The position numbers and the translations under genes are program-made. DNA of 40,117 bases from Flavobacterium sp. GTDB taxonomy: Bacteria; Bacteroidota; Bacteroidia; Flavobacteriales; Flavobacteriaceae. Shown here piece by piece: positions 24,604-33,256 of this stretch. Numbering within the stretch: the first letter of the stretch is position 1; each line of letters begins with the position of its first letter. The stretch is from NCBI GenBank assembly GCA_014378065.1, contig JACMOK010000166.1, positions 1 through 40,117 on the forward strand. Reading direction: 5' to 3'. The notes beneath the pieces are model-generated. The model saw only the letters and a program-made list of their open reading frames with translations, ran no database searches and was not told the DNA's origin.

Positions 24604-24930
24604 TTACAACTGTGAGTAAATATAATAAGAAATACTGGCCATTTGGATATTGTCAAGATGCGCTTTCTTTTGCATTTTAATTAAAACAGGCTGCCAATCG
24701 GCTTTGCTCAATTCGGTAGCGCCATATAATTTATGACATTTGGCGCAATTGTTTTCGTATAAACTTTTTCCGGCGTAAAAATCTTCGGGTTTGGGTTTTT
24801 CTTCAGACAACGAAGCTAATTTGGGCGGCACTTGCACTGTATCAGGCTTCATCGCTGATACCGCTAGTTTGGCTCCACAAGAAAATAACACGACAGTCAA
24901 AAGTACGGCGGCAATTATTTTTAGTCTCAT
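24604..24930 (-). CDS. c-type cytochrome lipoprotein
   Basis: This 108-residue protein has a lipoprotein signal ending LLTVVLFSC (Cys18), a proline- and charge-rich linker, and one haem c motif CAKCH (62-66) in SLYENNCAKCHKLYG. A Met (Met86 or Met97) could be the distal ligand. It is probably a small periplasm-facing electron carrier attached to a membrane. No partner oxidoreductase lies nearby. I chose the start at MRLKII (24930) because it gives a standard signal peptide. A longer in-frame start would place 13 extra residues before it. It follows a strong terminator, so it is probably independently transcribed. Confidence 0.87.
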   Translation of the reverse strand: MRLKIIAAVLLTVVLFSCGAKLAVSAMKPDTVQVPPKLASLSEEKPKPEDFYAGKSLYENNCAKCHKLYGATELSKADWQPVLIKMQKKAHLDNIQMASISYYIYSQL

Positions 24931-24952
24931 CAGTTTTATTTTTATGTAAAAT

Positions 24953-24992
24953 AAAAAAATCCCAACCACTTTCGAGTTATTGGGATTTTTTT
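24953..24992. terminator. Intrinsic terminator after the fused isomerase gene
   Basis: A perfect 13-bp stem forms between AAAAAAATCCCAA (24953-24965) and TTGGGATTTTTTT (24980-24992) around a 14-nt loop, with an A/T run on both sides. It ends the minus-strand isomerase transcript and could work in either direction. Confidence 0.9.
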
Positions 24993-25009
24993 AACGGGTC
25001 TTCATCTAT

Positions 25010-25942
25010 CTATTTTACGTCAATCAGTTCTACATCAAAAATCAGTGTAGCATTTGGGGGAATTGCTCCGCCTGCGCCGCGAGCACCATATCCTAAATGA
25101 GAGGGAATTACGAAACGCGCTTTGTCACCTACTTGCAATAATGCTATGCCTTCATCCCAACCTTCGATGACGTTGCCCTGACCTAAAGGAAACTCAATTG
25201 GTTTTTTTCTTGGAATCGAACTGTCGAACACTTTACCATCTTCGAGTTGACCCGTGTAATGCACGGAAACAGTTTTGCCATTTTCGGCTTTTTTACCACT
25301 GCCCCGTTGAATAAATTGGTAACGCAAACCACTGGCAGTTTTTTCAAATCCGGCTGCCAATTTTTCCATTTTTGCTTCTGATGCGGATACTTCTGCCGAT
25401 TCGCGTTGGGCACGGGAACCTTCAAAAGTGCGGAACGCTTCTACGGCATTCCATTTTTGAGCGTCTTCCCCTACTCTTAAAATTTCTACACTGTCCATGG
25501 TATCGCCTTGTTCGATGGCATCTACTATATCTTGTCCTTCGATCACATTTCCGAAAATGGTGTGTTTGTCATCCAGCCACGGCGTGGCGATGTGGGTGAT
25601 GAAAAATTGGGAACCGTTGCTGCCCGGACCTGAATTGGCCATCGACAAAACACCGGGCGTATCGTGACGCAAATCTTGGTGAAATTCATCGTCAAATTTG
25701 TATCCCGGACCTCCTGTTCCAGTTCCTTGCGGATCGCCACCCTGAACCATAAAATCAGGTATCACCCGGTGAAATTTTAATCCGTTGTAGAAAGGCTGCC
25801 CTTGCGGTTTGGCTTTGTTTTCAAGATTCCCTTCGGCAAGTGCTACGAAGTTTCCGACTGTACCGGGGGTTAATTCGTGGGTAAGTTTTACTAAAATTGA
25901 CCCTTTGATGGTATTAAATTTAGCGTATATTCCGTTTTCCAT
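25010..25942 (-). CDS. Bifunctional peptidyl-prolyl isomerase, cyclophilin-FKBP fusion
   Basis: The 310-residue protein joins two unrelated proline isomerase families. The cyclophilin domain (about 1-165) contains [44 protein letters not shown] and [13 protein letters not shown] linker of about 50 charged residues follows. The FKBP domain (about 210-310) contains [38 protein letters not shown] and [19 protein letters not shown]. This dual-family immunophilin order (cyclophilin first) has been described in Flavobacterium. No signal peptide is present, so it is cytosolic. The ATG at 25942 is supported by a consensus -7 box 26 nt upstream that lies inside the longer alternative frame. Confidence 0.94.
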   Translation of the reverse strand: MENGIYAKFNTIKGSILVKLTHELTPGTVGNFVALAEGNLENKAKPQGQPFYNGLKFHRVIPDFMVQGGDPQGTGTGGPGYKFDDEFHQDLRHDTPGVLSMANSGPGSNGSQFFITHIATPWLDDKHTIFGNVIEGQDIVDAIEQGDTMDSVEILRVGEDAQKWNAVEAFRTFEGSRAQRESAEVSASEAKMEKLAAGFEKTASGLRYQFIQRGSGKKAENGKTVSVHYTGQLEDGKVFDSSIPRKKPIEFPLGQGNVIEGWDEGIALLQVGDKARFVIPSHLGYGARGAGGAIPPNATLIFDVELIDVK

Positions 25943-25968
25943 GGTTTGAATTTTTAAATTATAAGCAG

Positions 25969-25976
25969 CAAATTTA
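25969..25976 (-). promoter_or_regulatory. -7 box of the fused isomerase promoter (TAAATTTG)
   Basis: On the minus strand, TAAATTTG is an exact consensus match and is followed by CTGC. The predicted leader is about 20 nt. No well-spaced -33 TTTG is visible. Confidence 0.6.
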
Positions 25977-26000
25977 CATTTTTTTTTTACCAAGAATGCC

Positions 26001-26018
26001 ACGAATTTGGACGAATTT
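26001..26018 (+). repeat. Short tandem ACGAATTT repeat
   Basis: ACGAATTT occurs at 26001-26008 and again at 26011-26018 with a 2-nt spacer. Similar tandem ACGAATT-type stretches are familiar from Flavobacteriaceae intergenic regions. It abuts the structured repeat that starts at 26032. Confidence 0.45.
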
Positions 26019-26031
26019 ATGATTAATGCTC

Positions 26032-26108
26032 AGCCCCGATTGCAGCGGCATCCTTTTGCTGCTTTCTTTAAGCAGCGAAAGATAGAGCGGAAAGCGGGAA
26101 GCAGCTGC
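26032..26108 (+). repeat. Structured intergenic repeat, copy 2
   Basis: This is the same element as at 1876-1950 (AGCCCCGAT, CGGCATCCTTTTGC, GAAAGATAGAGCGGA, AGCGGGAA, CAGCT). The inner hairpin is longer. ATC, a bulged C and TTTTGCTGCTT (26050-26064) pair with AAGCAGCGAAAGAT (26070-26083) over a 5-nt loop, with one G-U. The outer CCCG (26035-26038) again faces CGGG (26095-26098). It lies between the divergent promoters of the isomerase gene and trmD. Confidence 0.8.
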
Positions 26109-26130
26109 AAAAAAAATAAGAAAACTATGT

Positions 26131-26138
26131 TACCTTTG
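26131..26138 (+). promoter_or_regulatory. -7 box of the trmD promoter (TACCTTTG)
   Basis: TACCTTTG is an exact TAnnTTTG and is followed by CGGC. The leader to ATG 26156 is about 12 nt. The expected -33 position holds an A-run at the end of the structured repeat, with no TTTG. Confidence 0.6.
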
Positions 26139-26155
26139 CGGCTTACAATTTCAAC

Positions 26156-26833
26156 ATGCGAATAGACATCGTTACCATATTACCGGAATTATTGCGGAGT
26201 CCGTTTGAGGCCTCTATCATGAAGCGGGCCATTGACAAAGGATTGGTGGAAGTGCATTTTCACAACCTGCGCGACTACACCACCAATAAACAAAAAAGTG
26301 TTGATGATTATCAATTTGGTGGTGGTGCTGGCATGGTAATGTTAGTACAACCTATTGACGCTTGTATAACGCATTTGAAAACGGAACGGTCGTATGATGC
26401 CGTTATTTATATGACGCCCGATGGGGAAACGTTGAACCAAAAGATGGCCAATAGCATGTCTATGTATGAAAATATAATTATTTTATGCGGGCATTACAAA
26501 GGCGTAGACCAGAGGGTGCGCGACCATTTTATCACCAAAGAAATTTCGATTGGCGATTATGTGTTGAGTGGCGGTGAACTGGGTGCTTTGGTATTATCGG
26601 ATGCTTTGATTCGGCTGATTCCTGGTGTTTTGAGTGACGAAACTTCGGCCTTGACAGATAGCTTTCAGGACGGATTGTTGTCGGGACCCATTTATACGCG
26701 GCCCGCGGATTACAAGGGTTGGAAAGTGCCTGATGTTTTGACGAGCGGCCATTTTGCGAAAATCGATCAATGGCGCGAGGACCAAGCTTACGAGCATACT
26801 AAAAATAGAAGGCCAGATTTATTGAAGGATTAG
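26156..26833 (+). CDS. trmD: tRNA (guanine-N1-)-methyltransferase TrmD
   Basis: TrmD methylates N1 of guanosine 37 next to the anticodon, using S-adenosylmethionine, and so prevents +1 frameshifting. This matters for tRNA-Pro species such as the GGG tRNA at 362. The 225-residue product starts [13 protein letters not shown]. It has the SPOUT trefoil-knot segments [15 protein letters not shown] (about 52-66), [13 protein letters not shown] (about 109-121) and [15 protein letters not shown] (about 127-141), then [15 protein letters not shown] near the C-terminus. It precedes rplS, as in many bacteria, but rplS has its own strong promoter here. Confidence 0.96.
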   Translation: MRIDIVTILPELLRSPFEASIMKRAIDKGLVEVHFHNLRDYTTNKQKSVDDYQFGGGAGMVMLVQPIDACITHLKTERSYDAVIYMTPDGETLNQKMANSMSMYENIIILCGHYKGVDQRVRDHFITKEISIGDYVLSGGELGALVLSDALIRLIPGVLSDETSALTDSFQDGLLSGPIYTRPADYKGWKVPDVLTSGHFAKIDQWREDQAYEHTKNRRPDLLKD

Positions 26834-26925
26834 ACCGTCAAATTTAAAGGGAAGAGCGCGCTCCATAAATACTTAAACAGCTGGCTTTGTGACTGTTGGA
26901 TTTTGTGTCTTTTTTCAAAAATTGA

Positions 26926-26956
26926 TTTGCATTTTTAAACTTTTTACTTATCTTTG
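26926..26956 (+). promoter_or_regulatory. Strong promoter of rplS
   Basis: TTTG (26926-26929), 19 nt and TATCTTTG (26949-26956) match the Bacteroidetes consensus perfectly in both boxes and spacing. CGCCC follows directly, giving a GC-rich start region. The leader to ATG 27032 is about 70 nt and long enough to carry control elements, but I see no clear structure in it. Confidence 0.88.
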
Positions 26957-27031
26957 CGCCCACATTAGACTAACCTCTGGCGAAATCCGCGAATGTTGCT
27001 CCGATTTAAAAACCATAATTAAAAAATTATC

Positions 27032-27382
27032 ATGGCAGATTTAATGAAATTCGTACAGGAAGAATTGGTTGTTAGAAAAGACTTCCCTGTTTTTGGAGCG
27101 GGTGATACTATCACGGTGTACTACGAAATCAAAGAGGGTGAAAAAACAAGAACACAGTTTTTCAAAGGTGTTGTGATTCAGAGACGAGGTTCTGGAAATA
27201 CAGAAACATTTACGATTCGTAAAATGTCTGGTGCTATCGGAGTAGAACGTATCTTCCCCGTAAATTTGCCTGCTTTGCAAAAAGTGGAAATCAACAAAAA
27301 AGGACATGTTCGCAGAGCCAGAATTTTTTACTTCAGAGAACTTACAGGTAAAAAGGCAAAAATTAGAGATAAAAGAAGATAG
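27032..27382 (+). CDS. rplS: 50S ribosomal protein L19
   Basis: This is the 116-residue bacterial ribosomal protein bL19, which lies at the 30S-50S interface. It starts MADLMKFVQEELVVRKDFPV, contains FGAGDTITVYYEIKEGEKTR and FKGVVIQRRGSGNTETFTIRK, and ends YFRELTGKKAKIRDKRR. The length is normal. It has a consensus promoter and a strong terminator of its own, so it is transcribed mainly as a single gene despite being next to trmD. Confidence 0.97.
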   Translation: MADLMKFVQEELVVRKDFPVFGAGDTITVYYEIKEGEKTRTQFFKGVVIQRRGSGNTETFTIRKMSGAIGVERIFPVNLPALQKVEINKKGHVRRARIFYFRELTGKKAKIRDKRR

Positions 27383-27403
27383 TCATTATGCTTTCTATTA
27401 TAG

Positions 27404-27432
27404 AGTCCCAACCAAAAGTTGGGACTTTTTTT
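27404..27432 (+). terminator. Intrinsic terminator of rplS
   Basis: The perfect 9-bp stem AGTCCCAAC (27404-27412) pairs with GTTGGGACT (27418-27426) around the loop CAAAA. It is followed by a run of seven T (27426-27432). Confidence 0.92.
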
Positions 27433-27546
27433 GTCAACAAAGTCATCGTAAATTTATCATTTTCTTATTTTGAAGTTCGGATATTATCAAATTCGTAATT
27501 CAATCGTTATAGCGAGCAAAGTAAATTACAATTGGCGTTGATTTAT

Positions 27547-27554
27547 TATATTTG
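27547..27554 (+). promoter_or_regulatory. -7 box of the icd promoter (TATATTTG)
   Basis: TATATTTG is an exact consensus match, followed by CTGTC. It lies 37 nt before ATG 27592 and downstream of the alternative in-frame TTG at 27532, which supports the ATG as the true start. Confidence 0.6.
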
Positions 27555-27591
27555 CTGTCACAAAATTTTTCAAACAAAACATCTTAATAGC

Positions 27592-28815
27592 ATGGTAAAA
27601 ATTAAAGTAGCAAATCCGGTAGTAGAGTTGGATGGCGATGAAATGACGCGGATTATCTGGACATTTATAAAAGAAAAATTAATACTCCCCTATTTGGATT
27701 TGGATATCAAATATTATGATTTAGGCATTGAAAGCCGGGAGGCTACTAAAGACCAAATTACAATTGATTCCGCGGAAGCCATCAAAAAATATAATGTCGG
27801 GATTAAATGTGCAACCATTACACCAGATGAGGAGCGAGTGAAAGAATTTAACCTTTCTAAAATGTGGAAATCGCCCAACGGTACCATCCGAAACATCGTG
27901 GGTGGCACTGTTTTCCGCGAACCAATTATTATGAGCAATGTTCCGCGTTATGTGCAGGGTTGGACAAAACCAATCGTCATCGGACGTCATGCTTTTGGCG
28001 ACCAATATAAAGCGACGGATACAGTAATAAAAGGAAAAGGAAAGCTTACCATGACTTTTGTTCCTGAAGTGGGCGAAACCCAAACCTGGGAAGTATACGA
28101 TTATCAAGGTGATGGTGTTGCTATGGCGATGTACAATACCGACGAAAGCATTTATGGCTTTGCGCATTCGTCGTTTCAAATGGCATTGACTAAAAAATGG
28201 CCCTTGTATCTTTCTACAAAAAATACTATTTTGAAAGCATACGACGGCAGATTCAAAGATATTTTTGAAGCGGTTTACCAACAACATTACAAAGCCGATT
28301 TCGACAAAAACGGCATGACTTACGAACACCGGCTAATCGACGACATGGTTGCTTCGGCCATGAAATGGAGCGGTGGATTTGTTTGGGCTTGTAAAAATTA
28401 TGACGGCGATGTACAATCTGATACGGTGGCGCAAGGATTTGGCTCGTTGGGATTGATGACCTCAGTACTCGTGACGCCAGATGGAAAAACGGTGGAAGCC
28501 GAAGCCGCACACGGAACCGTAACGCGTCATTTTAGAGAACATCAGAAAGGCAGAGCCACGTCGACCAACCCCATTGCTTCCATTTTTGCTTGGACCAGAG
28601 GTTTGGAACACCGAGGTAAATTAGATGGAAACCAAGAACTAATCGACTTCTGTTTGACATTGGAACAAGTTTGTATAGCGACAGTAGAAAGTGGAAAAAT
28701 GACCAAAGATTTGGCAATGCTTGTAAAACCTGAGGGGCTTAGCAGTTCGGATTACTTAACTACAGAAGGTTTTTTAGCCGCAATTCAAGAAAATTTAAAC
28801 CAAAAACTGTCTTAA
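27592..28815 (+). CDS. icd: NADP-dependent isocitrate dehydrogenase, eukaryote-like type
   Basis: Icd oxidatively decarboxylates isocitrate to 2-oxoglutarate in the TCA cycle. The 407-residue product begins [20 protein letters not shown]. It has [33 protein letters not shown] (the substrate-binding Ser-Asn-Arg region), [21 protein letters not shown] with metal-binding Asp residues, and [16 protein letters not shown]. These segments and the length match the homodimeric subfamily typical of eukaryotic NADP-IDH and many Bacteroidetes, not the E. coli type. The RHAFGDQYK segment is characteristic of NADP-specific members. The gene is monocistronic, with its own promoter and terminator. Confidence 0.94.
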   Translation: MVKIKVANPVVELDGDEMTRIIWTFIKEKLILPYLDLDIKYYDLGIESREATKDQITIDSAEAIKKYNVGIKCATITPDEERVKEFNLSKMWKSPNGTIRNIVGGTVFREPIIMSNVPRYVQGWTKPIVIGRHAFGDQYKATDTVIKGKGKLTMTFVPEVGETQTWEVYDYQGDGVAMAMYNTDESIYGFAHSSFQMALTKKWPLYLSTKNTILKAYDGRFKDIFEAVYQQHYKADFDKNGMTYEHRLIDDMVASAMKWSGGFVWACKNYDGDVQSDTVAQGFGSLGLMTSVLVTPDGKTVEAEAAHGTVTRHFREHQKGRATSTNPIASIFAWTRGLEHRGKLDGNQELIDFCLTLEQVCIATVESGKMTKDLAMLVKPEGLSSSDYLTTEGFLAAIQENLNQKLS

Positions 28816-28837
28816 GAAATTGTGTATAATCATTTAT

Positions 28838-28868
28838 AGCTGTCTTTCTTTGGAAGGCAGCTTTTTTT
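28838..28868 (+). terminator. Intrinsic terminator of icd
   Basis: AGCTGTCTT (28838-28846) pairs with AAGGCAGCT (28854-28862), with one G-U, over a 7-nt loop. A run of seven T follows from 28862. Confidence 0.88.
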
Positions 28869-28892
28869 ATCCATTCTTTTAAAAATTTCAAG

Positions 28893-30776
28893 ATGAGAAG
28901 AATAATTTCCTTAATACTACTGCAATTTTGCAATCCACTGCTCTTTGGTCAGTTGGGTTTTTGCTCGGGCAGTAAAGGAAATCCTATTTTTTTTGAAAAC
29001 TTTGGCAGCGGAACCAATTTTGGACCACCGTTACCCATTGGAACAACTTCGTACGCTTATGTGGCCGGACCACCCAACGATGGCCAATATACCTTGCACT
29101 ACAACAACGGATTTAACGCTACTTGGCACAATGCCACAGACCATACTTTCGATGATAGCATCGATGGCTTTAACGGAAAAGCGCTGTTAGTCAATGCCAG
29201 TTTTAATTCTGGTGAATTCTATAAAAGAGCCGTAACCAATTTGTGTGTCAACACCACTTTTGAATTTTCTGCGTGGGTGATGAACGTGTACAATGCGGGT
29301 TCCAGTGCTTGCAGTGGGACAGGAATACCCATCGACGTAACTTTTGAAATTTGGGACGCTTCCGAAACTACGCTACTGAAAACAGGAAGTACTGGTCCGA
29401 TTATAGGTACCAATGCGCCAATTTGGAAAGAATTTGGACTTGTCTTTACGACCGGTATCGGTCAAACTGCCGTCGTTTTAAAAATGAAAAACAATGGTGC
29501 CGGTGGCTGTGGCAACGATCTGGCAATTGACGATATTGCCTTTCGCTCTTGTGGCGATTTTACAACAATTGCCTCGCCGGCTGTAGCTGGAAATACATAT
29601 TCGGTATGTGAAAATCAACTGCCGATTAGCCTGCCTTTGACCGTGGTTATTTCAAACCTTACACCACATGTATTTCAATGGCAGGAATCAGCCGATAACA
29701 TCACTTGGACCAATTTGTTGGGTGAAAATGCAATGAATTATAATGTCTCAAACCTTAACCTTTCAAAATTTTTCAGAGTTAAAGTCGCACAAGATGCTGC
29801 TAACCTTGCCAATCCATTTTGTGTTATCATTTCAGAACCCTTTATCATTCTAGTTCTCCCCCAACCGGCTCCCCCGTTTAGCAGTAATGATAAAACAATT
29901 TGCAGTAACGACGCGGTACCCGCATTGACCGTCGCTGTTCCGACAGGGATTTCAGTCGACTGGTACGATGCTGCTACGGGAGGAAATATTATTCAAGCAA
30001 GCAGTATTTCCTTTACACCAAACACTGCTGGAATTTTCTATGCGGAAGCCGTAATTTCTAATAAAAATTGCAAAAGTGCTTCCCGAACTGCGGTTCAATT
30101 GACTATCCATGCCCAACCCGTCGTAACCGATCAGGACATTACCATTTGCGAAAACCAAAGTACAGTGTTGGATGCCGACCTGCTGAATGTTGGTTATGAG
30201 TGGTCTACGGGAGAAACTACCAAAACCATTATAGTTCAAGACGCTGGAATTTATACTGTAAAAGTCACAAGTCCAGAAAACTGTTCGAACACTAAAACAA
30301 TTGTAGTGACAGTAAATACCATACCCGAAATTACAGAAGTAGCCTCAAACAACGGCACGGTGACGATTTTTACTTCAGTTCTTGGCAATTATGAATATTC
30401 ATTGGATAATATCATTTTTCAAGATTCCAATATTTTTACAAATGTGTCTGGAGGTGTAAAAACCGGCTACGTTCGTGACAAATTTAGTTGCGGAAGCGAT
30501 AGTCAAGAATTTCTACTAATAGTATTTCCCAAATATTTCACGCCGAATGGCGACGGATATCAGGATCGCTTCGAAATTGTTGGATTGGACACATTGCATA
30601 ACGCGACTTTATCCATTTTTGACCGGTTCGGAAAATTATTAAAACTGATTTCTTCGGCTGAACCTTATTGGAATGGCACCCTGAATGGTTTTGCTTTGCC
30701 CGCCTCAGACTATTGGTATCGCCTTACCATAGACGATAAGAAAGAGTTCGAAGGACATTTTACGTTGAAGAGGTAA
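28893..30776 (+). CDS. Secreted protein with T9SS type B sorting domain
   Basis: This 627-residue protein has a signal peptide (about 1-20, MRRIISLILLQFCNPLLFGQ). The N-terminal half (about 25-215) resembles a jelly-roll or carbohydrate-binding-like fold. Ig-like segments follow at about 230-320, 335-405 and 410-475 (for example VSWTTG-like YEWSTGETTKTI). The C-terminal 83 residues (545-627) begin FPKYFTPNGDGYQDRFEI, the gliding-motility-associated type B domain that directs export by the type IX secretion system. The protein is therefore probably released or attached at the cell surface. No enzymatic motif is visible, so an adhesin-like role is possible. Confidence 0.88.
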   Translation: MRRIISLILLQFCNPLLFGQLGFCSGSKGNPIFFENFGSGTNFGPPLPIGTTSYAYVAGPPNDGQYTLHYNNGFNATWHNATDHTFDDSIDGFNGKALLVNASFNSGEFYKRAVTNLCVNTTFEFSAWVMNVYNAGSSACSGTGIPIDVTFEIWDASETTLLKTGSTGPIIGTNAPIWKEFGLVFTTGIGQTAVVLKMKNNGAGGCGNDLAIDDIAFRSCGDFTTIASPAVAGNTYSVCENQLPISLPLTVVISNLTPHVFQWQESADNITWTNLLGENAMNYNVSNLNLSKFFRVKVAQDAANLANPFCVIISEPFIILVLPQPAPPFSSNDKTICSNDAVPALTVAVPTGISVDWYDAATGGNIIQASSISFTPNTAGIFYAEAVISNKNCKSASRTAVQLTIHAQPVVTDQDITICENQSTVLDADLLNVGYEWSTGETTKTIIVQDAGIYTVKVTSPENCSNTKTIVVTVNTIPEITEVASNNGTVTIFTSVLGNYEYSLDNIIFQDSNIFTNVSGGVKTGYVRDKFSCGSDSQEFLLIVFPKYFTPNGDGYQDRFEIVGLDTLHNATLSIFDRFGKLLKLISSAEPYWNGTLNGFALPASDYWYRLTIDDKKEFEGHFTLKR

Positions 30777-30828
30777 TCCAAAAACGATTTAATAACGTTT
30801 GTTTAATTACAGTTATCGCAACAAGAAC

Positions 30829-30836
30829 TAAGTTTG
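30829..30836 (+). promoter_or_regulatory. -7 box of the TonB receptor operon (TAAGTTTG)
   Basis: TAAGTTTG is an exact TAnnTTTG, 37 nt before ATG 30874. A TTTA (30802-30805) lies 23 nt upstream and is a weak -33 candidate. Confidence 0.55.
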
Positions 30837-30873
30837 TAAGTCAAAAAGCAATCAATAAAATTTAACGACCAAA

Positions 30874-33252
30874 ATGTTTTCAAAAACAATATCTTTTTTT
30901 ACCATTGCTGTTTTTTTATTTTGCTTTAGTGCTTTTTCGCAACAAAAGTTCACCCTCAGCGGTAGCATCACTGATGCCAAAAATAACGAAACGCTAATCG
31001 GAGTCAATGTTTATATTCCACAATTGAAAACAGGCACTACAACCAATGAATATGGTTTTTATTCTATTACAGTCCCGCAAAATAACTATACCCTACAAAT
31101 TAGCTATCTTGGTTTTGAAATGATTGAACAAGCGGTTGAACTAGATAAAAATTCAAAAATCAATTTTCAATTAACCAACCTCGAAGAGCAATTGAAGGAA
31201 GTAATTGTTACTGACAACAGAAAGGCGACCAACATCCAAAAAGCCGAGATGAGCGTCAACAAACTCTCGATAGCATCGATCAAAAAAATGCCAGTGGTTT
31301 TTGGAGAGGTAGACGTCTTAAAGTCGATTTTACTGTTACCGGGTGTTACCAATGCCGGAGAAGGAGCTTCTGGATTCAATGTGCGGGGCGGCGGTGCGGA
31401 TCAGAATTTAATTTTACTCGATGAAGCCAATATCTTCAACTCATCTCACGTATTTGGTTTCTTTTCGGTTTTCAATCCCGATGCCATTAAAGATTTGAAA
31501 TTATACAAAGGCGGAATTCCTGCCCGTTACGGCGGAAGGGTTTCTTCCGTTTTGGACATTTACCAAAAAGACGGCAGCAGCAAAGGTTTTCACATGAATG
31601 GCGGAATTGGCTTAATTTCAAGTCGCTTGCTTGCTGAAGGTCCTATCGTAAAAGACAAAGGATCTTTTTTAATTGGCGGCCGCGCCTCTTACGGTCATTT
31701 GTTTTTGAAACTCGCCAACAATAAAAACTCTGCCTATTTTTATGACCTCAACGCCAAATTCAGTTACAAACTCAACGCCAGCAACAGCATTTATTTATCG
31801 GGCTATTTCGGACGAGATCTGTTTAGCCTAGACCAGCAGTTTTCTAATACTTACGGAAATGCCACGCTCAATTTAAGGTGGAACCATTTGTTTTCAGATA
31901 AACTATTTTCTAATCTTTCGTTGATCTACAGTGACTATTATTATGGACTAGATTTGGATTTCATTGGTTTTAAATGGGATTCGGGCATTAAAAATTACAA
32001 TGTCAAATACGATTTCAAAAACTACATCAGCGATAACTTTAAATTGAATTATGGCATCAACGCCATTTATTATAATTTCAATCCAGGAACTTTGAAACCC
32101 TCAGATGCCGAATCCGGAATCAACTACGACCAGCTCGAAAAGAAGCATGCCTTCGAACCTGCCCTTTACATCGAGGCCGAACACAATATTTCTAAAAAAA
32201 TATCTCTTTCATATGGACTCCGGTATGGCCTCTTTTATCGTGTCGGACAATCCAACGTAAATACTTATGCCAACAACCAACCGGTGCTTTTTAACTCGGA
32301 ATTTCAAATTTATGAAAAAGCCAAGCCTATCGGTTCGATTTTCTATTCCAAGAATAAAACGATTGCTAATTTCAGTAATTTTGAACCTCGTGCAGCGATC
32401 GCCTATCAATTCAATGACAACCAGTCGGTAAAAATAAGTTACAATAGGATGGTGCAATACCTGCAACTCATCACCAATACTTCCTCTCCAACGCCATTGG
32501 ATATTTGGACCCCTAGTGATCAATTCATCAAACCGCAAATAGCCAACCAAGTGGCCCTGGGTTATTTCCGAAATTTTAAAGATGAAATGTATTCGCTTGA
32601 GGTGGAAACGTTCTATAAAAAAGTGAAAAACCGCCTAGATTATATTGACGGCGCCGATCTGATTGCCAATGATGCGATTGAACAAGTATTGCTCAACGGA
32701 CAACTGCGTTCGTACGGTTTGGAAATGATGCTGCGAAAAAATGAAGGCCGACTCAACGGCTGGATCTCGTATACCTTGTCCAAATCGCAGCAGCAAACCC
32801 CCGGAAGAAATGCCGAGGAAACGGGTATCAATGGCGGAAAATGGTACAATTCAGCTTATGATAAATTGCACAATGTTGCCGTAACTGCTTCCTACAAACA
32901 AACAGAAAAATGGACGTTTGGCGCCAACTTTTCATTACAATCAGGTCAGCCGGTAACTTATCCCAACGGACAATATAAATACTTGGGAATCACGGTTCCG
33001 AGTTATGGCCTGCGCAATGAAAACCGCCTCCCTACCTACCACCACTTAGACCTATCGGCAACACTAACGCCGCGCAAGAATGCCGGCAGAACATGGAAAA
33101 CAGAATGGGTTTTCAGTATCTACAATGTTTACAACAGGCCCAACGCGGCGTCAATCAGCTTCAAACAAGATTCCCAGAAGGGCGGTAACGAAGCCCGAAG
33201 GCTTTCCATCTTTGGTGTAGTTCCTGGAATCAGTTATAATTTTAAATTCTAA
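30874..33252 (+). CDS. TonB-dependent outer membrane receptor
   Basis: This 792-residue protein has a signal peptide ending FSAFSQQ. A carboxypeptidase-regulatory-like beta domain (about 25-105, SGSITDAKNNETLIGVNVYI) follows. The plug domain (about 115-235) includes NVRGGGADQNLILLDEANI and YKGGIPARYGGRVSSVLDIY. A 22-strand-type barrel ends in the outer-membrane signature SYNFKF. It would import a large substrate across the outer membrane using TonB energy. It lacks the long SusC architecture, and the partner is a DUF4249 lipoprotein rather than SusD. The substrate is unknown, with siderophores or other metal complexes as possibilities. It forms an operon with the next gene (4-nt gap). Confidence 0.92.
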   Translation: MFSKTISFFTIAVFLFCFSAFSQQKFTLSGSITDAKNNETLIGVNVYIPQLKTGTTTNEYGFYSITVPQNNYTLQISYLGFEMIEQAVELDKNSKINFQLTNLEEQLKEVIVTDNRKATNIQKAEMSVNKLSIASIKKMPVVFGEVDVLKSILLLPGVTNAGEGASGFNVRGGGADQNLILLDEANIFNSSHVFGFFSVFNPDAIKDLKLYKGGIPARYGGRVSSVLDIYQKDGSSKGFHMNGGIGLISSRLLAEGPIVKDKGSFLIGGRASYGHLFLKLANNKNSAYFYDLNAKFSYKLNASNSIYLSGYFGRDLFSLDQQFSNTYGNATLNLRWNHLFSDKLFSNLSLIYSDYYYGLDLDFIGFKWDSGIKNYNVKYDFKNYISDNFKLNYGINAIYYNFNPGTLKPSDAESGINYDQLEKKHAFEPALYIEAEHNISKKISLSYGLRYGLFYRVGQSNVNTYANNQPVLFNSEFQIYEKAKPIGSIFYSKNKTIANFSNFEPRAAIAYQFNDNQSVKISYNRMVQYLQLITNTSSPTPLDIWTPSDQFIKPQIANQVALGYFRNFKDEMYSLEVETFYKKVKNRLDYIDGADLIANDAIEQVLLNGQLRSYGLEMMLRKNEGRLNGWISYTLSKSQQQTPGRNAEETGINGGKWYNSAYDKLHNVAVTASYKQTEKWTFGANFSLQSGQPVTYPNGQYKYLGITVPSYGLRNENRLPTYHHLDLSATLTPRKNAGRTWKTEWVFSIYNVYNRPNAASISFKQDSQKGGNEARRLSIFGVVPGISYNFKF

Positions 33253-33256
33253 GACC

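Noticed and set aside
25943..26002. Twenty extra N-terminal residues for the fused isomerase
   Set aside because: The -7 box at 25969-25976 lies inside that stretch, and cyclophilin homology begins at the internal Met.
27532..27591. TTG start giving isocitrate dehydrogenase 20 extra residues
   Set aside because: It is upstream of the consensus -7 box at 27547-27554. The ATG gives the normal [10 protein letters not shown] start.
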